Assembly: GCA_951804985.1 (NCBI GenBank)
Contig: OX638133.1
Span: 26,938,963-27,002,962 of the forward strand
Source of the DNA: Dryomyza anilis
Taxonomy: Eukaryota; Arthropoda; Insecta; Diptera; Dryomyzidae
Direction: 5' to 3'
DNA: 64,000 nucleotides
The position numbers and the translations under genes are program-made. The notes under the pieces are model-generated. The model had not been told where the DNA came from. It saw only the letters and a list, made by a program, of their open reading frames with translations, and did not search any database. Below are positions 24,280 through 34,577 of the stretch, piece after piece (within the stretch, counting starts at the first letter, position 1; every line of letters begins with the position of its first letter).

Positions 24280-24439
24280 TTGAATTCGATTTGTATTAAG
24301 AATAACAAATTTTAGCCACATTTCTGGGTTTTTGTAGCCAGAAGTTTTTATTTTTGGAAACCCCAGAGTTTAATGACATTTAAATATATCTTGTACTTTA
24401 CTTTATAGAAATATAAAATAAAATAATTGGTTTCCGTCT

Positions 24440-24605
24440 TTGTGCTTTTTTAAAAACCGTTTTAAAACCGGTATAAAACCGAAACCGTTTGTATCGGTTT
24501 TTGGATATCGGTTTATTTATGATTTTCGTATAACGGTTTCGGTTTCGGTTTTCAAAATGAATCGGTTTTAAATGGATATCGGTTTCGATTACGGTTTCAA
24601 TCCTT
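24440..24605. repeat. Degenerate CGGTTT-rich stretch
   Basis: Recurring ACCGGT, CGGTTT and CGGTTTCGGTTTCGG words within 165 bp. It is an imperfect hexanucleotide-like repeat, similar in kind to 17566-17625 and 44335-44600. Confidence 0.65.
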
Positions 24606-25655
24606 GGTTAAATCATTTGTAGTATTTATTTTATTTAAAATATATGTTTATTTTATACTTGTATATTTTTTTAATTAAATTTAATTAAATTCAATACTGA
24701 ATGGATTAAAAATAATATTTGTTTAAATTTAAAAAATTGCATTATTTTTATTTTTTTATTAAAAACATTAGATTCCAAAAACTCTTCTAATAATACATTA
24801 TTTTAACTTAAAGTGAATTTGTATTATTGGGCTTAAAATTATCATAAAAACAAATCTTTAGAATACTTAAGGTTTAACATAAAAAACCTTTACTGAAAGG
24901 ATTAAATATAAAAAAAACATTTTTGATTAGCTTGACTTGTATTTACATATTAGGTTTAACGTTTAACGTTTACATTACAATAACATATACTTCAAATAAA
25001 ATTATTCAAAGCTTGTTTTTATTATAATAATTTATTTGAGTTTAAATTTATTAAGAAAAACGTATAAAAATGTATGAAAAAAAAACAAAACAATTATTAT
25101 GGTTGCACGATTTTGCACCTGAAGTGTACAACACGAAATTTTGAAATTAACCAAACACATGATTTTTATTGTTGTTGTTGCTGTCTACCTTTATTTCCGT
25201 TCGATTTAAATTACTCCGAAAAAATAACGGAATATTTATATTAACCTGCGGAGAATTTCACGAACAGTTAACAACTGCTAGAAAATGTATGATTATTGAG
25301 AGATGATATGAGAGAGACTACAGTGCGCAAACTCTTGAAGAAGAAAACAGAGCGAGAAAAGAGAGAGAGAGTCACGCAAAAGTACAGCTGATTTTTAAAT
25401 GAATACAGTGTGTGCCAGACAAATTGTTCCAACTCAGTCTGAAATGTCTCGGAGTTTCTCAAACTTACATCGATAAAAAAAAGGTCGACCTCGTTGCTTT
25501 ATTGCTATCCATTTTTAAAGTTTTTTTGAAAATCAAATTTTATGACAATACTAGCAATACTAGACCCGTGTTTCGCTGTGGATGTTTTTATTGGTGTTAT
25601 AAATGTAGTAACCAAAACAAACTTAATTCTCCGCTATAAGAAGTTTTCTCAAAGA
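24606..25655. other. Intergenic; no gene seen
   Basis: Very AT-rich spacer with a GA-rich run at about 25345-25372. No coding region is supported. Confidence 0.5.
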
Positions 25656-25825
25656 CAATATTTTCTCGTACTGTTCTTCCCTGCAGAATTCTTCCCCGTA
25701 GATTATTTCATCGTAGAATTTTTTCCAGTAGAATTCTTTGTCGTGAAATTCTTCCCAGTAGAATGCTTCCCGTAGAATACTTCCCGGTAGAATTCTTCAT
25801 CGTAGAGTTTTTCCAGTAGAAGTTT
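25656..25825 (+). repeat. Minisatellite of GTAGAATTCTTCCC units
   Basis: About ten tandem copies of a 15-18-bp unit with core GTAGAATTCTTCC, varied as GTAGATTATTTC, GTGAAATTCTTCC and GTAGAGTTTTTCC. It sits directly beside a second, unrelated minisatellite. A frame read across it gives FFPVEFFVVEFF-like peptides that merely reflect the repeat. Confidence 0.85.
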
Positions 25826-25930
25826 TAGTGTGGTGAGTTTTAGTGTAGTGAGTTGTGGTGAGGTGTGTTTTAGTGTGGTGAGTTTTAGTGTGGTGAGTTT
25901 TGGTGTGGTGAGTTTTGGTGTGGTGATTTT
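25826..25930 (+). repeat. 15-bp minisatellite (GTGTGGTGAGTTTTA)n
   Basis: About seven tandem 15-bp copies with a TTTTA/TTTTG variant. The GT-rich composition contrasts with the surrounding AT-rich DNA. Confidence 0.88.
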
Positions 25931-26109
25931 AAAGATTTTGGGGTGGTGGTATACCCTGGTGTGAAATATCATGATATCACTATAATAACTGTCGACATAC
26001 GCCATCTTGAAAATGTACCTTCTATTCTGCGGGACTTTTATAATGGATAAATATTTTAATTAAATTTAATTAAATTTGCTATCCTAATTTCTGATGTAAT
26101 GTGTTTATA

Positions 26110-26292
26110 ATTTTTGTGTTATATGGGAGGTGCCGTGCACAGTACACCAATCCCACCAAGATACAGCCTATACTCGATTCTGTTCAGCCGTTTTGACGTC
26201 TATTCAGAACATAAATACATTCATACATACATACATACATACATACATACATACATACATACATACATACATACATACATACATACATTCAC
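26110..26292 (+). mobile_element. Possible RTE/SINE 3' tail ending in (ATAC)n
   Basis: The microsatellite of about 17 ATAC units (about 26219-26288) is preceded by CTGTTCAGCCGTTTTGACGT and CTATTCAGAACATAAATACA. That order is typical of the 3' ends of RTE-type LINEs and their SINEs, which end in short tandem repeats instead of poly(A). The left boundary is unknown and no coding part was seen. It could also be just a microsatellite beside unique DNA. Confidence 0.5.
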
Positions 26293-28784
26293 AAATATAT
26301 ATTAAATCATAAAAAAAGGATTTGCGATACTTTATATTGTAGTAAAATATGAATGATATATACCATACCATAAATTACATACCCCATATTAAATCAAACA
26401 TAAATTAACTATAATTACATTGACCAACATATTAGAAAGTAATAGCTGTAGGTCACCAATGTTTAATATGTATGTGCTCAATTAAAAGTAAATTTGCTCA
26501 CTATTAGTAGTCGTACATCTCTTGTTTTGCGGTTTCATATTCTAATTAATATGCATTTGATTGGACCTAGTTCATTAATCAAATAGTAGTAGCAAATAGT
26601 AGTATCCAGTACTAGCTACATGGGGTAAATGAAAACAAATACCCCACACAACACAAAACAACAGATCGGATATCGAGGAAAAAAACTCAAGAAACGATAG
26701 TGGAAATTTAATTAGAACAACGTCGTCTTGTTGTCCGATAAATGTACATGAAAAAAATTAACGAAAATCAATACACTACTCTATGATTCTCTACACTTTA
26801 AAAAAATATATCTTATCCTCTGTTATATAAACTCTTTTTTAAATCGCTAAACATCGGATATATTCTGAAATTTGAAAATAAAATAAATTTAAAAGTGGTA
26901 CCAATTTAAAAATGTAATATCAATTTCTGAAACAATGTTAAATACGATTTCGATAGAAAGTCATCTCAGAAGTCATGCATCTCTTTATTCAAAATTTCAC
27001 TTTGAATTCTAATACTTGAGGTTTAAAGATATTGCGTATAGGCTAGATTTTTATCAATACTGATTATATTCTCTGTGTTCTTCCAAACGGATCGAATGTT
27101 CGACTTTTTTAATTTGTCTGTTTTTTATATTATATAAAATGTATATTTTTTCTGATATTCGATTCTGAACTAATTAGAGATCTCTAAAAAATTAAATGAA
27201 AATTAATTTGATTTCTATCAACGAATATTTTATATTTTCAAATACAAATGTTCTTTGACTTTATCATCTTTTTATGTAAAAGAATATGTATGCTTTAAAA
27301 TTATAAATTGTATAATTACTTTTAAATAACTTTTAAATTATGCAAAACATTAGGATTTATTATTCAAATTTAAATTCTTTTATAAATGCTGCATAAATAA
27401 ATCAGACTGATCTCAGAAATAGATATGAGTATCGAATCTATCAGTTATTGTGACAATAACTATTATTGCCCGTACAATGCATAGAGTATCCGTTAACAAA
27501 AGATTTAAGAATTTCAACTAAATAACACATTGGAATGCATTCAGCTGTATTCCGTTGATATCAATGGGAAAGTATCAAGAGTACTTTATGTTGTACTTCT
27601 TTTCTCAATGAATATCTGCAGGAACAACATTATTTAGTTGTCATTGTTGTCAAAAGAATTCATATGGTATACTGAATTATAATTTGTCATATCATAATGC
27701 AATATTACTTAGTAGTTGTTTAACATTTTGTGTATTGAAACTTAAAATATTCAACAATGAAATTATAACAAATAATAACATTTTGAAGTACGTAACACAT
27801 GTTTTAAAATTCTTCCAAATTTGTGTCTATTGTTTGGATATAAGACTGACAAAGGCTTTGTATTAAATTTTATTTTTTTTTATACATTGATAGGGTCAGC
27901 ACGTAAAAATGCTCCATGTGAAACATTACGTGGAGATTTTTAAGCTTAATTCGAATATGAAAAATGTACCCGCCGGAACTTCAAAGTTTGCGTTTTGGTA
28001 TCAAAATCGACAATTCCAAAATTGTCAGTCTATTGAATATGTTCGCGCCGAGAACGTAATATTCCACTTCCATTTATATCCAAAAAAATGTGAACGCCGT
28101 ATAAAAATATTTGCGGTGATGCAAATTAACATGTGTCAACCCTGCCATCCAAGTCTCCAAAAGACTTTGACACACGCATACACTCAGTGAGAGGATCATT
28201 AAGGCATGAAGTGACGTTTGCCACATAAAACATTTTATCCGACATTTCACTTTTTACATCTGCAGCAGCACAACGTTCACTTTTGAACGACGTATAATTA
28301 CTTAAAACTAAGAACTCAAAATTAACTTAGAAATAAATATTATAACGTTTGAACATAAACCTAAAACAACCACGCGTTCGTATTGAACTTTTACATTGTC
28401 TCAAAAAATATAAAGTAGTGTCTCAAGGACACAAATAATTTTTACATTGTTTCATCGGTGCCCATTGGCAACAACAACTGCAAAGCAGCGAATAGAATTA
28501 TTCTCAAAAACACCAACAGACGAGACATTTTGAGGTAGGAAAACCCCAGGTAGGAAAATCCTAAAAATAACTTCAAACTTATAATTTTTAACGTTAATTT
28601 GAGTACTCATATAGATACCTTAGGGGCAAAAGATCGTAACCAAAAAAAAAACAAATTTCACAGGAGGCGAAAAAAACGTTTCAAAATTGATTAGTTCAAT
28701 ATATTCATGATTTTTTCGTAAAAGATCTTTTAAATGAGCTAACAATAATAATAGTGTTGCTCAATTTGAAAAATATTCCTAACA
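26293..28784. other. Intergenic; no gene seen
   Basis: AT-rich spacer with one 93-codon frame at 27909-28190 that shows no family resemblance. Its latter half overlaps the short repeat at 28041-28102, so it is not accepted as a gene. No RNA gene or regulatory site was recognised. Confidence 0.5.
28041..28102 (+). repeat. Short GTTCACAT..CGCGAACA repeat, copy 2
   Basis: Inverse match of 19683-19737: GTTCGCGCCGAGAACGTAAT at the left and ATGTGAACGCCGTAT at the right, with a diverged middle. Probably an end of a small transposon. Confidence 0.55.
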
Positions 28785-28976
28785 GGCATTAAATGGCAAA
28801 CCTCCGAGAGTAAAAACATTGCCTATGAAAAAGCTCTCACCCGCCGTTCGGATTCGGCAATAAACTGTAGGTCCCACCACTTTGAGTAAAAATATAACAC
28901 GCACAGCTCAAAATGGTGAGAGAGCTCGGCCTAAGTTCTTATAGAACTGCAGTGCCAAACTATTATTATTATTATT
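28785..28976 (+). mobile_element. SINE, 5'-truncated copy
   Basis: It aligns from GGCATTAAATGGCAAACC to the (ATT)n tail with about 41714-41895 of the full SINE copy. Shared words include CGCCGTTCGGATTCGGCAAT, CCCACCACTTTGAGTA, AACACGCAC and GGTGAGAGAGCTCGGCC. The tRNA-related head is missing. The tail of about five ATT units is at the right end. Confidence 0.88.
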
Positions 28977-29210
28977 CTGATATGAAATAGTCCGTTTGTA
29001 TGTAAAAGCATATTATGTGTCTTAAATATTGAGTTTATAGTTCGAATTTCTTCATTAAGCGCACAGAATTGGATTGGAAAAAAAGTCCTAGCACTAGACA
29101 TAACTGAGGTATGACAGTTTAGGTTTATAAGAAATCTAACTTCGAAATTTTTATTCATTTAGCTTTACTAGTTTCTCTGTAATCGTTATTTCAACAGTGA
29201 GATCTATATA

Positions 29211-29769
29211 CACTCAAAATAAGAAGTAACAGTAGCAAAAAAGGTTGCCAATATAGCAAAAATGTTTGCTGAACTGAGAAAAGCGCCGAATTTTACTTAA
29301 AGAGCAAATGGCAGTTTGCTGTTTCAGTAAACTTTTGTTATGCTATTAGAACAGACAATTTTAGCTGTTTTAACTAATTTTTTTGCTATTAACTCCTATT
29401 CATAAAAAAGAAAATAAAAAAAATAATTTTTTGTTTGTATTTAAATTTTTTCTTTATTTTTGATATACTTTTATAGTGCATTATTATTACGAAGAAGAAA
29501 TATCTCTTTTAAATAAACATGTTGTCGGATAATAGTCTACGAATTATAGACACATTTAGCTCCAGCGTCTCGTGACTATGGCGCCATCTAGTGCAGTTTA
29601 GCTAAACTAACGATATGCACACTAGTGACACTAGCACGATCTTGATTACTTGAAGAACTAAGATTCCCAGCAAACAGTTCGCTATTGTAAAAAAATGTAT
29701 GATATAAATGTAATTTAAAGTTTTTAGCATAATAGTTTGCTATTAATAGTATACTATTTATTTTGAGTG
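29211..29769 (+). mobile_element. TA-flanked MITE, TIR CACTCAAAATAA, copy 1
   Basis: A 559-bp element with ends CACTCAAAATAA and TATTTTGAGTG and TA on both sides. The interior has multiple TTTGCTATT/AATAGCAAA words near each end. The centre (GACACATTTAGCT..CAGCGTCTCG, AGTGACACTAGCACGATCTTGAT) is shared in inverse orientation with 35590-36257. It lies 0.6 kb upstream of protease gene A. No transposase. Confidence 0.9.
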
Positions 29770-29771
29770 TA

Positions 29772-30245
29772 CACACTACGTTCTAGAGATCTACATTCCA
29801 TACAAGTGACACGACCTTCTTTGTGATACAAACGCATGACCAAAGTGAATATACATAGAAAAATACTCTTTGTCAAGAGGTTGGAAGAACGAAACAGTTA
29901 ATTGTAACAACCAACTTCATTCAGTTAAAACAAATTTTCTACAAACTATTTAGTATGCGGAACTGCCATATTCAGTTGGTGTCTCAAATATTATTCTATA
30001 CACACTTCAAATTGTTCCTTACTGTTGGAAATTATTGGTTGTTTTTGGTTGTAGTCATAACTACTACATTTTTGTGTTTGACTATATGAACCGACCAATC
30101 GAATTGAATAAGTTTCTTGTGTAAAGAGTTAGTTGGTGCAACTGAAAATGCAACTAAAAATGCAACGTACTCTATGCAATAATTGAATAAAAAAAAATAT
30201 CTGAATTTATCAAAAAACAGCTTTATTAAATTTAAATTGCAAATA
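29772..30245. other. Upstream region of protease gene A
   Basis: AT-rich spacer between the MITE and the conserved promoter block of gene A. No open frame of note; no other element was recognised. Confidence 0.5.
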
Positions 30246-30280
30246 ACGTTACTAATAAATGCTAGATTATCAACATTGTT
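30246..30280 (+). promoter_or_regulatory. Conserved promoter block of protease paralogue A
   Basis: ACGTTACTAATAAA followed 11 bp later by CAACATTGTT. The same pair occurs upstream of genes B (34402-34436) and C (42548-42580) at nearly the same spacing, 119-142 bp before each start codon. AATAAA here occupies the position of TATAAA in B. A second shared stretch lies closer to the gene (TTAGGCAGTTGCAA at 30339 and AACACGTTGAATAAA at about 30371). Confidence 0.6.
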
Positions 30281-30398
30281 TCTGAATATTTTATAATTAA
30301 CACAGATAATAATAATATTGATAATAATATTCAGTAAGTTAGGCAGTTGCAATAAAAACTTTGAAGTGAGAACACGTTGAATAAAATTAAATAAAAAA

Positions 30399-31677
30399 AT
30401 GAGGCAGGTTTCAAGCAGTATTTGGCTTATAGCATCATGGATTTTAAAATATACATGTGAGTATTTTCAAGATACATATAGTTTTTTGTAAATTTCAAAA
30501 GTCAAATTCCAGCACTCACCTTGGGACAGTCCGATACTCTACCGGAACCCCCATTTTGTGGTACTGTGTTACGTCCTCTGATAGTAGGGGGTGAGCAAAC
30601 CACCATCGAAGGGCATCCATGGACGACGCTACTCACGTACAACTCAAGTAAGTCTATCTATATATTCCGTATCATCAACACAGATCTAACTATATGGAAT
30701 ATAACAATACAGATAAAAATTGATTATATTTAGTAAATCCTGCATTATTGGATACACTATGAGTCAGTTTTTCAGTCACATTTTCAAATTAAAGATTTAA
30801 AGTATATTCGTGAATTTGATTAATTGAAAAAAGTCGAGTAAACTTAATCGATTTTGGCTATTATCGAATGATCTATATTTGTAAAATTATTATTCTATGT
30901 GTACTTACAGCTGATAAGGGACTTAGATTGCTCTGCGTTGGCAGCCTGATTAATTTACGTTGGGTCATCACCGCAGCACATTGCATCAATGCTACCCATG
31001 ATGATTGGCAATTGTTCGGTGTACGTCTGGGCGAGTGGAACATCAGCAGTAGTATCGATTGTGTCGGTCTTAATGATTGTGCGACGCCACACATAGACTT
31101 GAGCATTGACAGCATCTTTATACATGCGGACTATGTGCCGGGTCATCCTGAACATGGCTCCGATATAGCGTTGATGCGTTTGGAACGGACGGTGGCCATA
31201 ACGTCATTTGTAAAACCCGTATGTTTGATGAGATCTTCCGCATTGCGTGCTCTCGAAGTGGTCGGTGCGCGCAGCACTATTCTCGGCTGGGGTCGGACCG
31301 TAGACAGGCGCGATGATAGCATGATTAAAGTAAAGTCTCAGTTAAAAATCCTGCCGCCCTTTGAATGTAATCGTACATTAGATCGATATGGCAATGGACT
31401 AAGTATGCAGCCAAGTCAAATGTGTGCTGGTGGTAATGCTGACTATCCTGGTATTAATACGTGTGACGGTGATGATGGCGGTCCGCTTTTGATGCAGTAC
31501 TATGAGGGGATATTTACAGCATCCTATATGATAGGGATTAGCTCGATCGAATCATTAAGTTGTGCTGGTGCTACTATCGATAGTCCAACTATTTTTACGC
31601 GCATCAGTTTATTTATTGATTGGATACAGGAGATAATTGCAGAAAATGGACGGGACAAATATGCTTGGGCGGGTTGA
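30399..31677 (+). CDS. Secreted CLIP-type serine protease homologue A (catalytic Ser replaced by Asp)
   Basis: Three exons, 30399-30456, 30513-30647 and 30911-31677, joined by phase-1 GT-AG introns of 56 and 263 bp, give 319 aa. Residues 1-20 look like a signal peptide (IWLIASWIL core). A short propeptide with PEPPFCG (Cys35 would bond to the protease domain) replaces a CLIP domain. The chymotrypsin-fold domain has TAAHC (His88), DIAL (Asp149) and the paired-Cys stretch DC..NDCATPHID typical of the easter/SPE/MP1 (CLIPB) group. The Ser motif reads GDDGGP: Asp253 (GAT, 31474-31476) replaces the catalytic Ser. The activation site reads LRPLIVGG, with Pro after Arg40, which trypsin-like activators cut poorly. 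The frame is otherwise open and well conserved, so this is probably a non-catalytic homologue (SPH) rather than a pseudogene. Paralogues B and C follow. Poly(A) signal at 31735. Confidence 0.93.
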
Positions 31678-31734
31678 TAATAAAAGATGCAATAATATTC
31701 GGAAGCCGATTCAGAAATTATAGCTTAATATTAC

Positions 31735-31740
31735 AATAAA
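31735..31740 (+). terminator. Poly(A) signal of protease gene A
   Basis: AATAAA 58 bp after the stop codon, the first canonical signal downstream. Confidence 0.65.
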
Positions 31741-31849
31741 GTAAATTTAATTATTTAGATCTATTCAAGATCGATTCTGTATCATGATTTCGTTTATATA
31801 TTGACAACATCATATATTGACAACATAAGATATAAGGATTTTTTGTAAA

Positions 31850-32265
31850 CTAATTACACTACTCTAAAAAACGAGAAAAATGTTTCCTATGAGCATCCCA
31901 TACAACGTTTCTATATAATTCGCAGGTGCTGATTTTGATTGCTTAATACTGAGGTCTTTTCTAATACAATACGTTTTTAAAAACATTTTTAAATTAAAAA
32001 CAAACAAAAAAACAACTAGTTTTCCAAAAAAACACTATTTTTTCCTTTAATTGTAAATGAATGCTAATGTTTTTAAAATATTTGGCTTCAAACATCAAAC
32101 ATTTTTTTTCAAGACTATTTTTTTAAACATTTAGTATCAATGAGAATTAGGAAACTAATTTATAGTTGTCGTGAGCATAGTCCAATATAACGATCAAAAC
32201 TTCTTACTTTTTTCCATCGGTTCTACTTTTTGAAATATCTATCCTACTATCTTAACTCAAATGCA
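31850..32265 (+). repeat. Duplicated 3' flank of gene A (matches the flank of gene B)
   Basis: It aligns with 40560-40985. Shared blocks in the same order include AATTACACTACTC, AATTCGCAG, AGTTTTC..AAAAAA, CTTTMAATTGTAAAT, TTTAAGATATTTG-like, AGACTATTTTT, GAGCATAGTYCAA and ATCGGTTCT. The match lies outside the coding genes, so the duplication unit extended well past the 3' ends. Confidence 0.7.
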
Positions 32266-32891
32266 TTTAAAGGTTTTTGAACTTAGACAATTAGATACGC
32301 ACTTTATGTGCTTAGTGAATAGGTATGAACATTGAGAATATTTATATTTTATTGTTGACCAAGTAAAATATTTAACTAACTAAAAATAATAATTCAAATA
32401 TTGAATTTAGAGGTTTCAATAAGAGATTCTGAACTTTTGCTTTATCAAAAGTAAGGATAAAAATAGTAAATTGTAAATAAAATATACATATACGGATGGA
32501 AAAAAACTTCTAAAATCCAGAAGTAATTAAGAAATATACTGTGTGATATATAGCTAAACAATAGTATTCTGGATTTTAAGAAACGATCCACTTAGTTATC
32601 AAAAAAGTAACTAAGAGCAATTATTCTTAATAATGCAGAGGTTAAAGTCTTAGGTATCGAAAATGTTCTTGATGTTTTTTTCCTAAAATTTAAAGAAGTA
32701 TTTGTTGAAAGTAACTAAAAGCAATTATTATTAAATATACATAATTTATGTTCTTAGGTATTAAAAAAGTAACTAAGAGTAATTATTCTTCTATGCAGAG
32801 GTTAATTTCGAAGCTAACCTAAAATAACAAAAATAATTTGAAAATTAGGTAATTTATTTTTTATTTATATTATTTATGTATTTTTTATATT
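32266..32891. other. Spacer with three copies of GTAACTAAGAGCAATTATT
   Basis: AT-rich spacer. A phrase GTAACTAAGAGCAATTATT with small variants recurs near 32608, 32713 and 32769, twice followed by ATGCAGAGGTTAA. No gene seen. Confidence 0.55.
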
Positions 32892-33902
32892 ATATCGTCA
32901 CTATCATGCCAAAGCGGCAAATGTATAATTTTAACATTTTCGTTTTTTTTTACATTTTTGAATGTTTTTTTTCAAGTATACTGTGCCAAAATCGTGTGTG
33001 GTTATGTTGCATAATTCTACCCACAAAAAATAAAACCAAATGGCGAATTGGAAAAATCATAAATGTTGTCATGCCAAAAGGGCGAATCTTTTCGTTTTTT
33101 TGCCATAACTTTTTATTGGTATAAAATAAATTAGTCGTGTAAAGGCATTAATTGTTTGTTTTTAAAGCACCTGTCGACCATCATCATAATTTAAAATATT
33201 GTTTGAATTTTTATCATTTGCAAGAAAAATGTTTGGCAAATTATTTTTAAATAATGATGTCAATCGATAGATGTTTTAAAAACAAATAATAAATGCCATT
33301 ACATCACTATTTTATTTTGGACCAATAAAGAGTTATAGCAAAAAAACGAAAATATTCGCCTTTTTGACATTACAAGATTTTCAATTTTTCAAATTTTAAA
33401 GTTTTTTTGCTATAACTCTTTATTGGTGCAATATTGATGTAAAGGCATTAATTGTTTGTTTTAAAGCACGTATCGATTGGCATCATTACTTTAAAAATAT
33501 TTGGTCAAACATTTTTCTTGCAAATAAAAAAATCGCAAATTAATAGTTGGCAATTTTTTGAAATAATGATGCCAATCGATAGATGCTTTAAAAACAATCA
33601 ATAAATGACTGTACATCACTATTTTATCTTGCGTAAATAAAGAGTTATAGCATAAAAGACAAAAATATTTGCGTTTAGGTCAGGTTATAGTCTTACAAAA
33701 TCCATATTTATAATTCAGTAAGTTGTTCAAATCCAAAGATATTTTATATACGTTATATAATTTGATGAATAAACCAAAATAACATAATAAATTGAAAAAA
33801 AAATAAATTTTACTAATTTTTAAAGCACTTCAAACTTTAAAATTTGTTTTCCCAAAATTTTTAAAAATGACATACGCCCCTATGGCATGACAGTGACGAT
33901 AT
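32892..33902. mobile_element. Foldback/TIR element, family ATATCGTCACT, copy 2
   Basis: A 1011-bp element with inverted ends ATATCGTCACTATCATGCC and GGCATGACAGTGACGATAT. The interior consists of about 110-bp modules in alternating orientation, with the boxes TTCGCC-TTTTGGCAT, TATAACTTTTTATTG and AAAGCACCTATCGATTGG and their inverses. It could fold into long hairpins. No transposase frame, and no clear target duplication. Confidence 0.85.
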
Positions 33903-34401
33903 GATTTGTTTGTTTATTTTATTTATTTGTATTGCTTATTTTATTTGTATTATTTTATTTATTTGAAATCGTTTACTTTCTTTTCAATGGCCAATAAATT
34001 AACTTCTCAATATCCAGGCGAATGCATCTTGTTTACTTTTTTGATAACTAAGTAATTAGCTTTCTTGATATTCAGATGATAAATTGTAGAATTTTAGTAG
34101 CGTTATATTGTTATTAGTGAAATTCTGCTATTTATCATTCGAACCGAATTCGTTTCCAGTTTTAGAAGTTTGTTTCCCTCTGTGTATATGTAGCAAAAGT
34201 TCGATAATACGAATTGGGTTATAACTATTTGAACTAACGCACTAAATGTCCGTATTTATTCCAGATTATGATTATGTTTGTTTTAGCTATCGTATAATTT
34301 ATTATTTTGATTTTAGTACCAGTTGCTGTAATACCTGATAATAAAACGTAATTGAAACATTTTCAAACATTTTCAAAACTCTTATCTTTTACAACGTTAT
34401 T
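33903..34401. other. Upstream region of protease gene B
   Basis: AT-rich spacer with a TTTATTTG-rich run at 33906-33970. No gene or other element was recognised before the promoter block. Confidence 0.5.
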
Positions 34402-34436
34402 ACGTTACTTATAAACGTTGCATTAACAACACTGTT
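34402..34436 (+). promoter_or_regulatory. Conserved promoter block of protease paralogue B (TATA and initiator)
   Basis: ACGTTACTTATAAA (TATAAA at 34410-34415) is followed by CAACACTGTT, matching the blocks before genes A and C. An initiator-like TTCAGTC lies about 35 bp after the TATA box (34444-34450). A second shared stretch, TTAGTCGCAAC at 34509 and TGTAAACACG at about 34533, matches gene C (42660 and about 42684). Confidence 0.65.
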
Positions 34437-34577
34437 GGAGACTTCAGTCAATAGAAAAACCTACATAATTAAAATTTAATCATGAATTAGAAATACCTAA
34501 TAGATGATTTAGTCGCAACACAACTTTTAGATTGTAAACACGTTGAATTGAATAAATAAATAAATTAATTACATAGA

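Noticed and set aside
27909..28190. 93-codon plus-strand ORF
   Set aside because: It overlaps the GC-rich short repeat at 28041-28102 and has no recognisable domain, start context or neighbours.
31474..31476. Calling protease gene A a pseudogene because of its lost Ser
   Set aside because: The reading frame, splice sites, Cys pattern and promoter block are intact, so a non-catalytic homologue is the better description.
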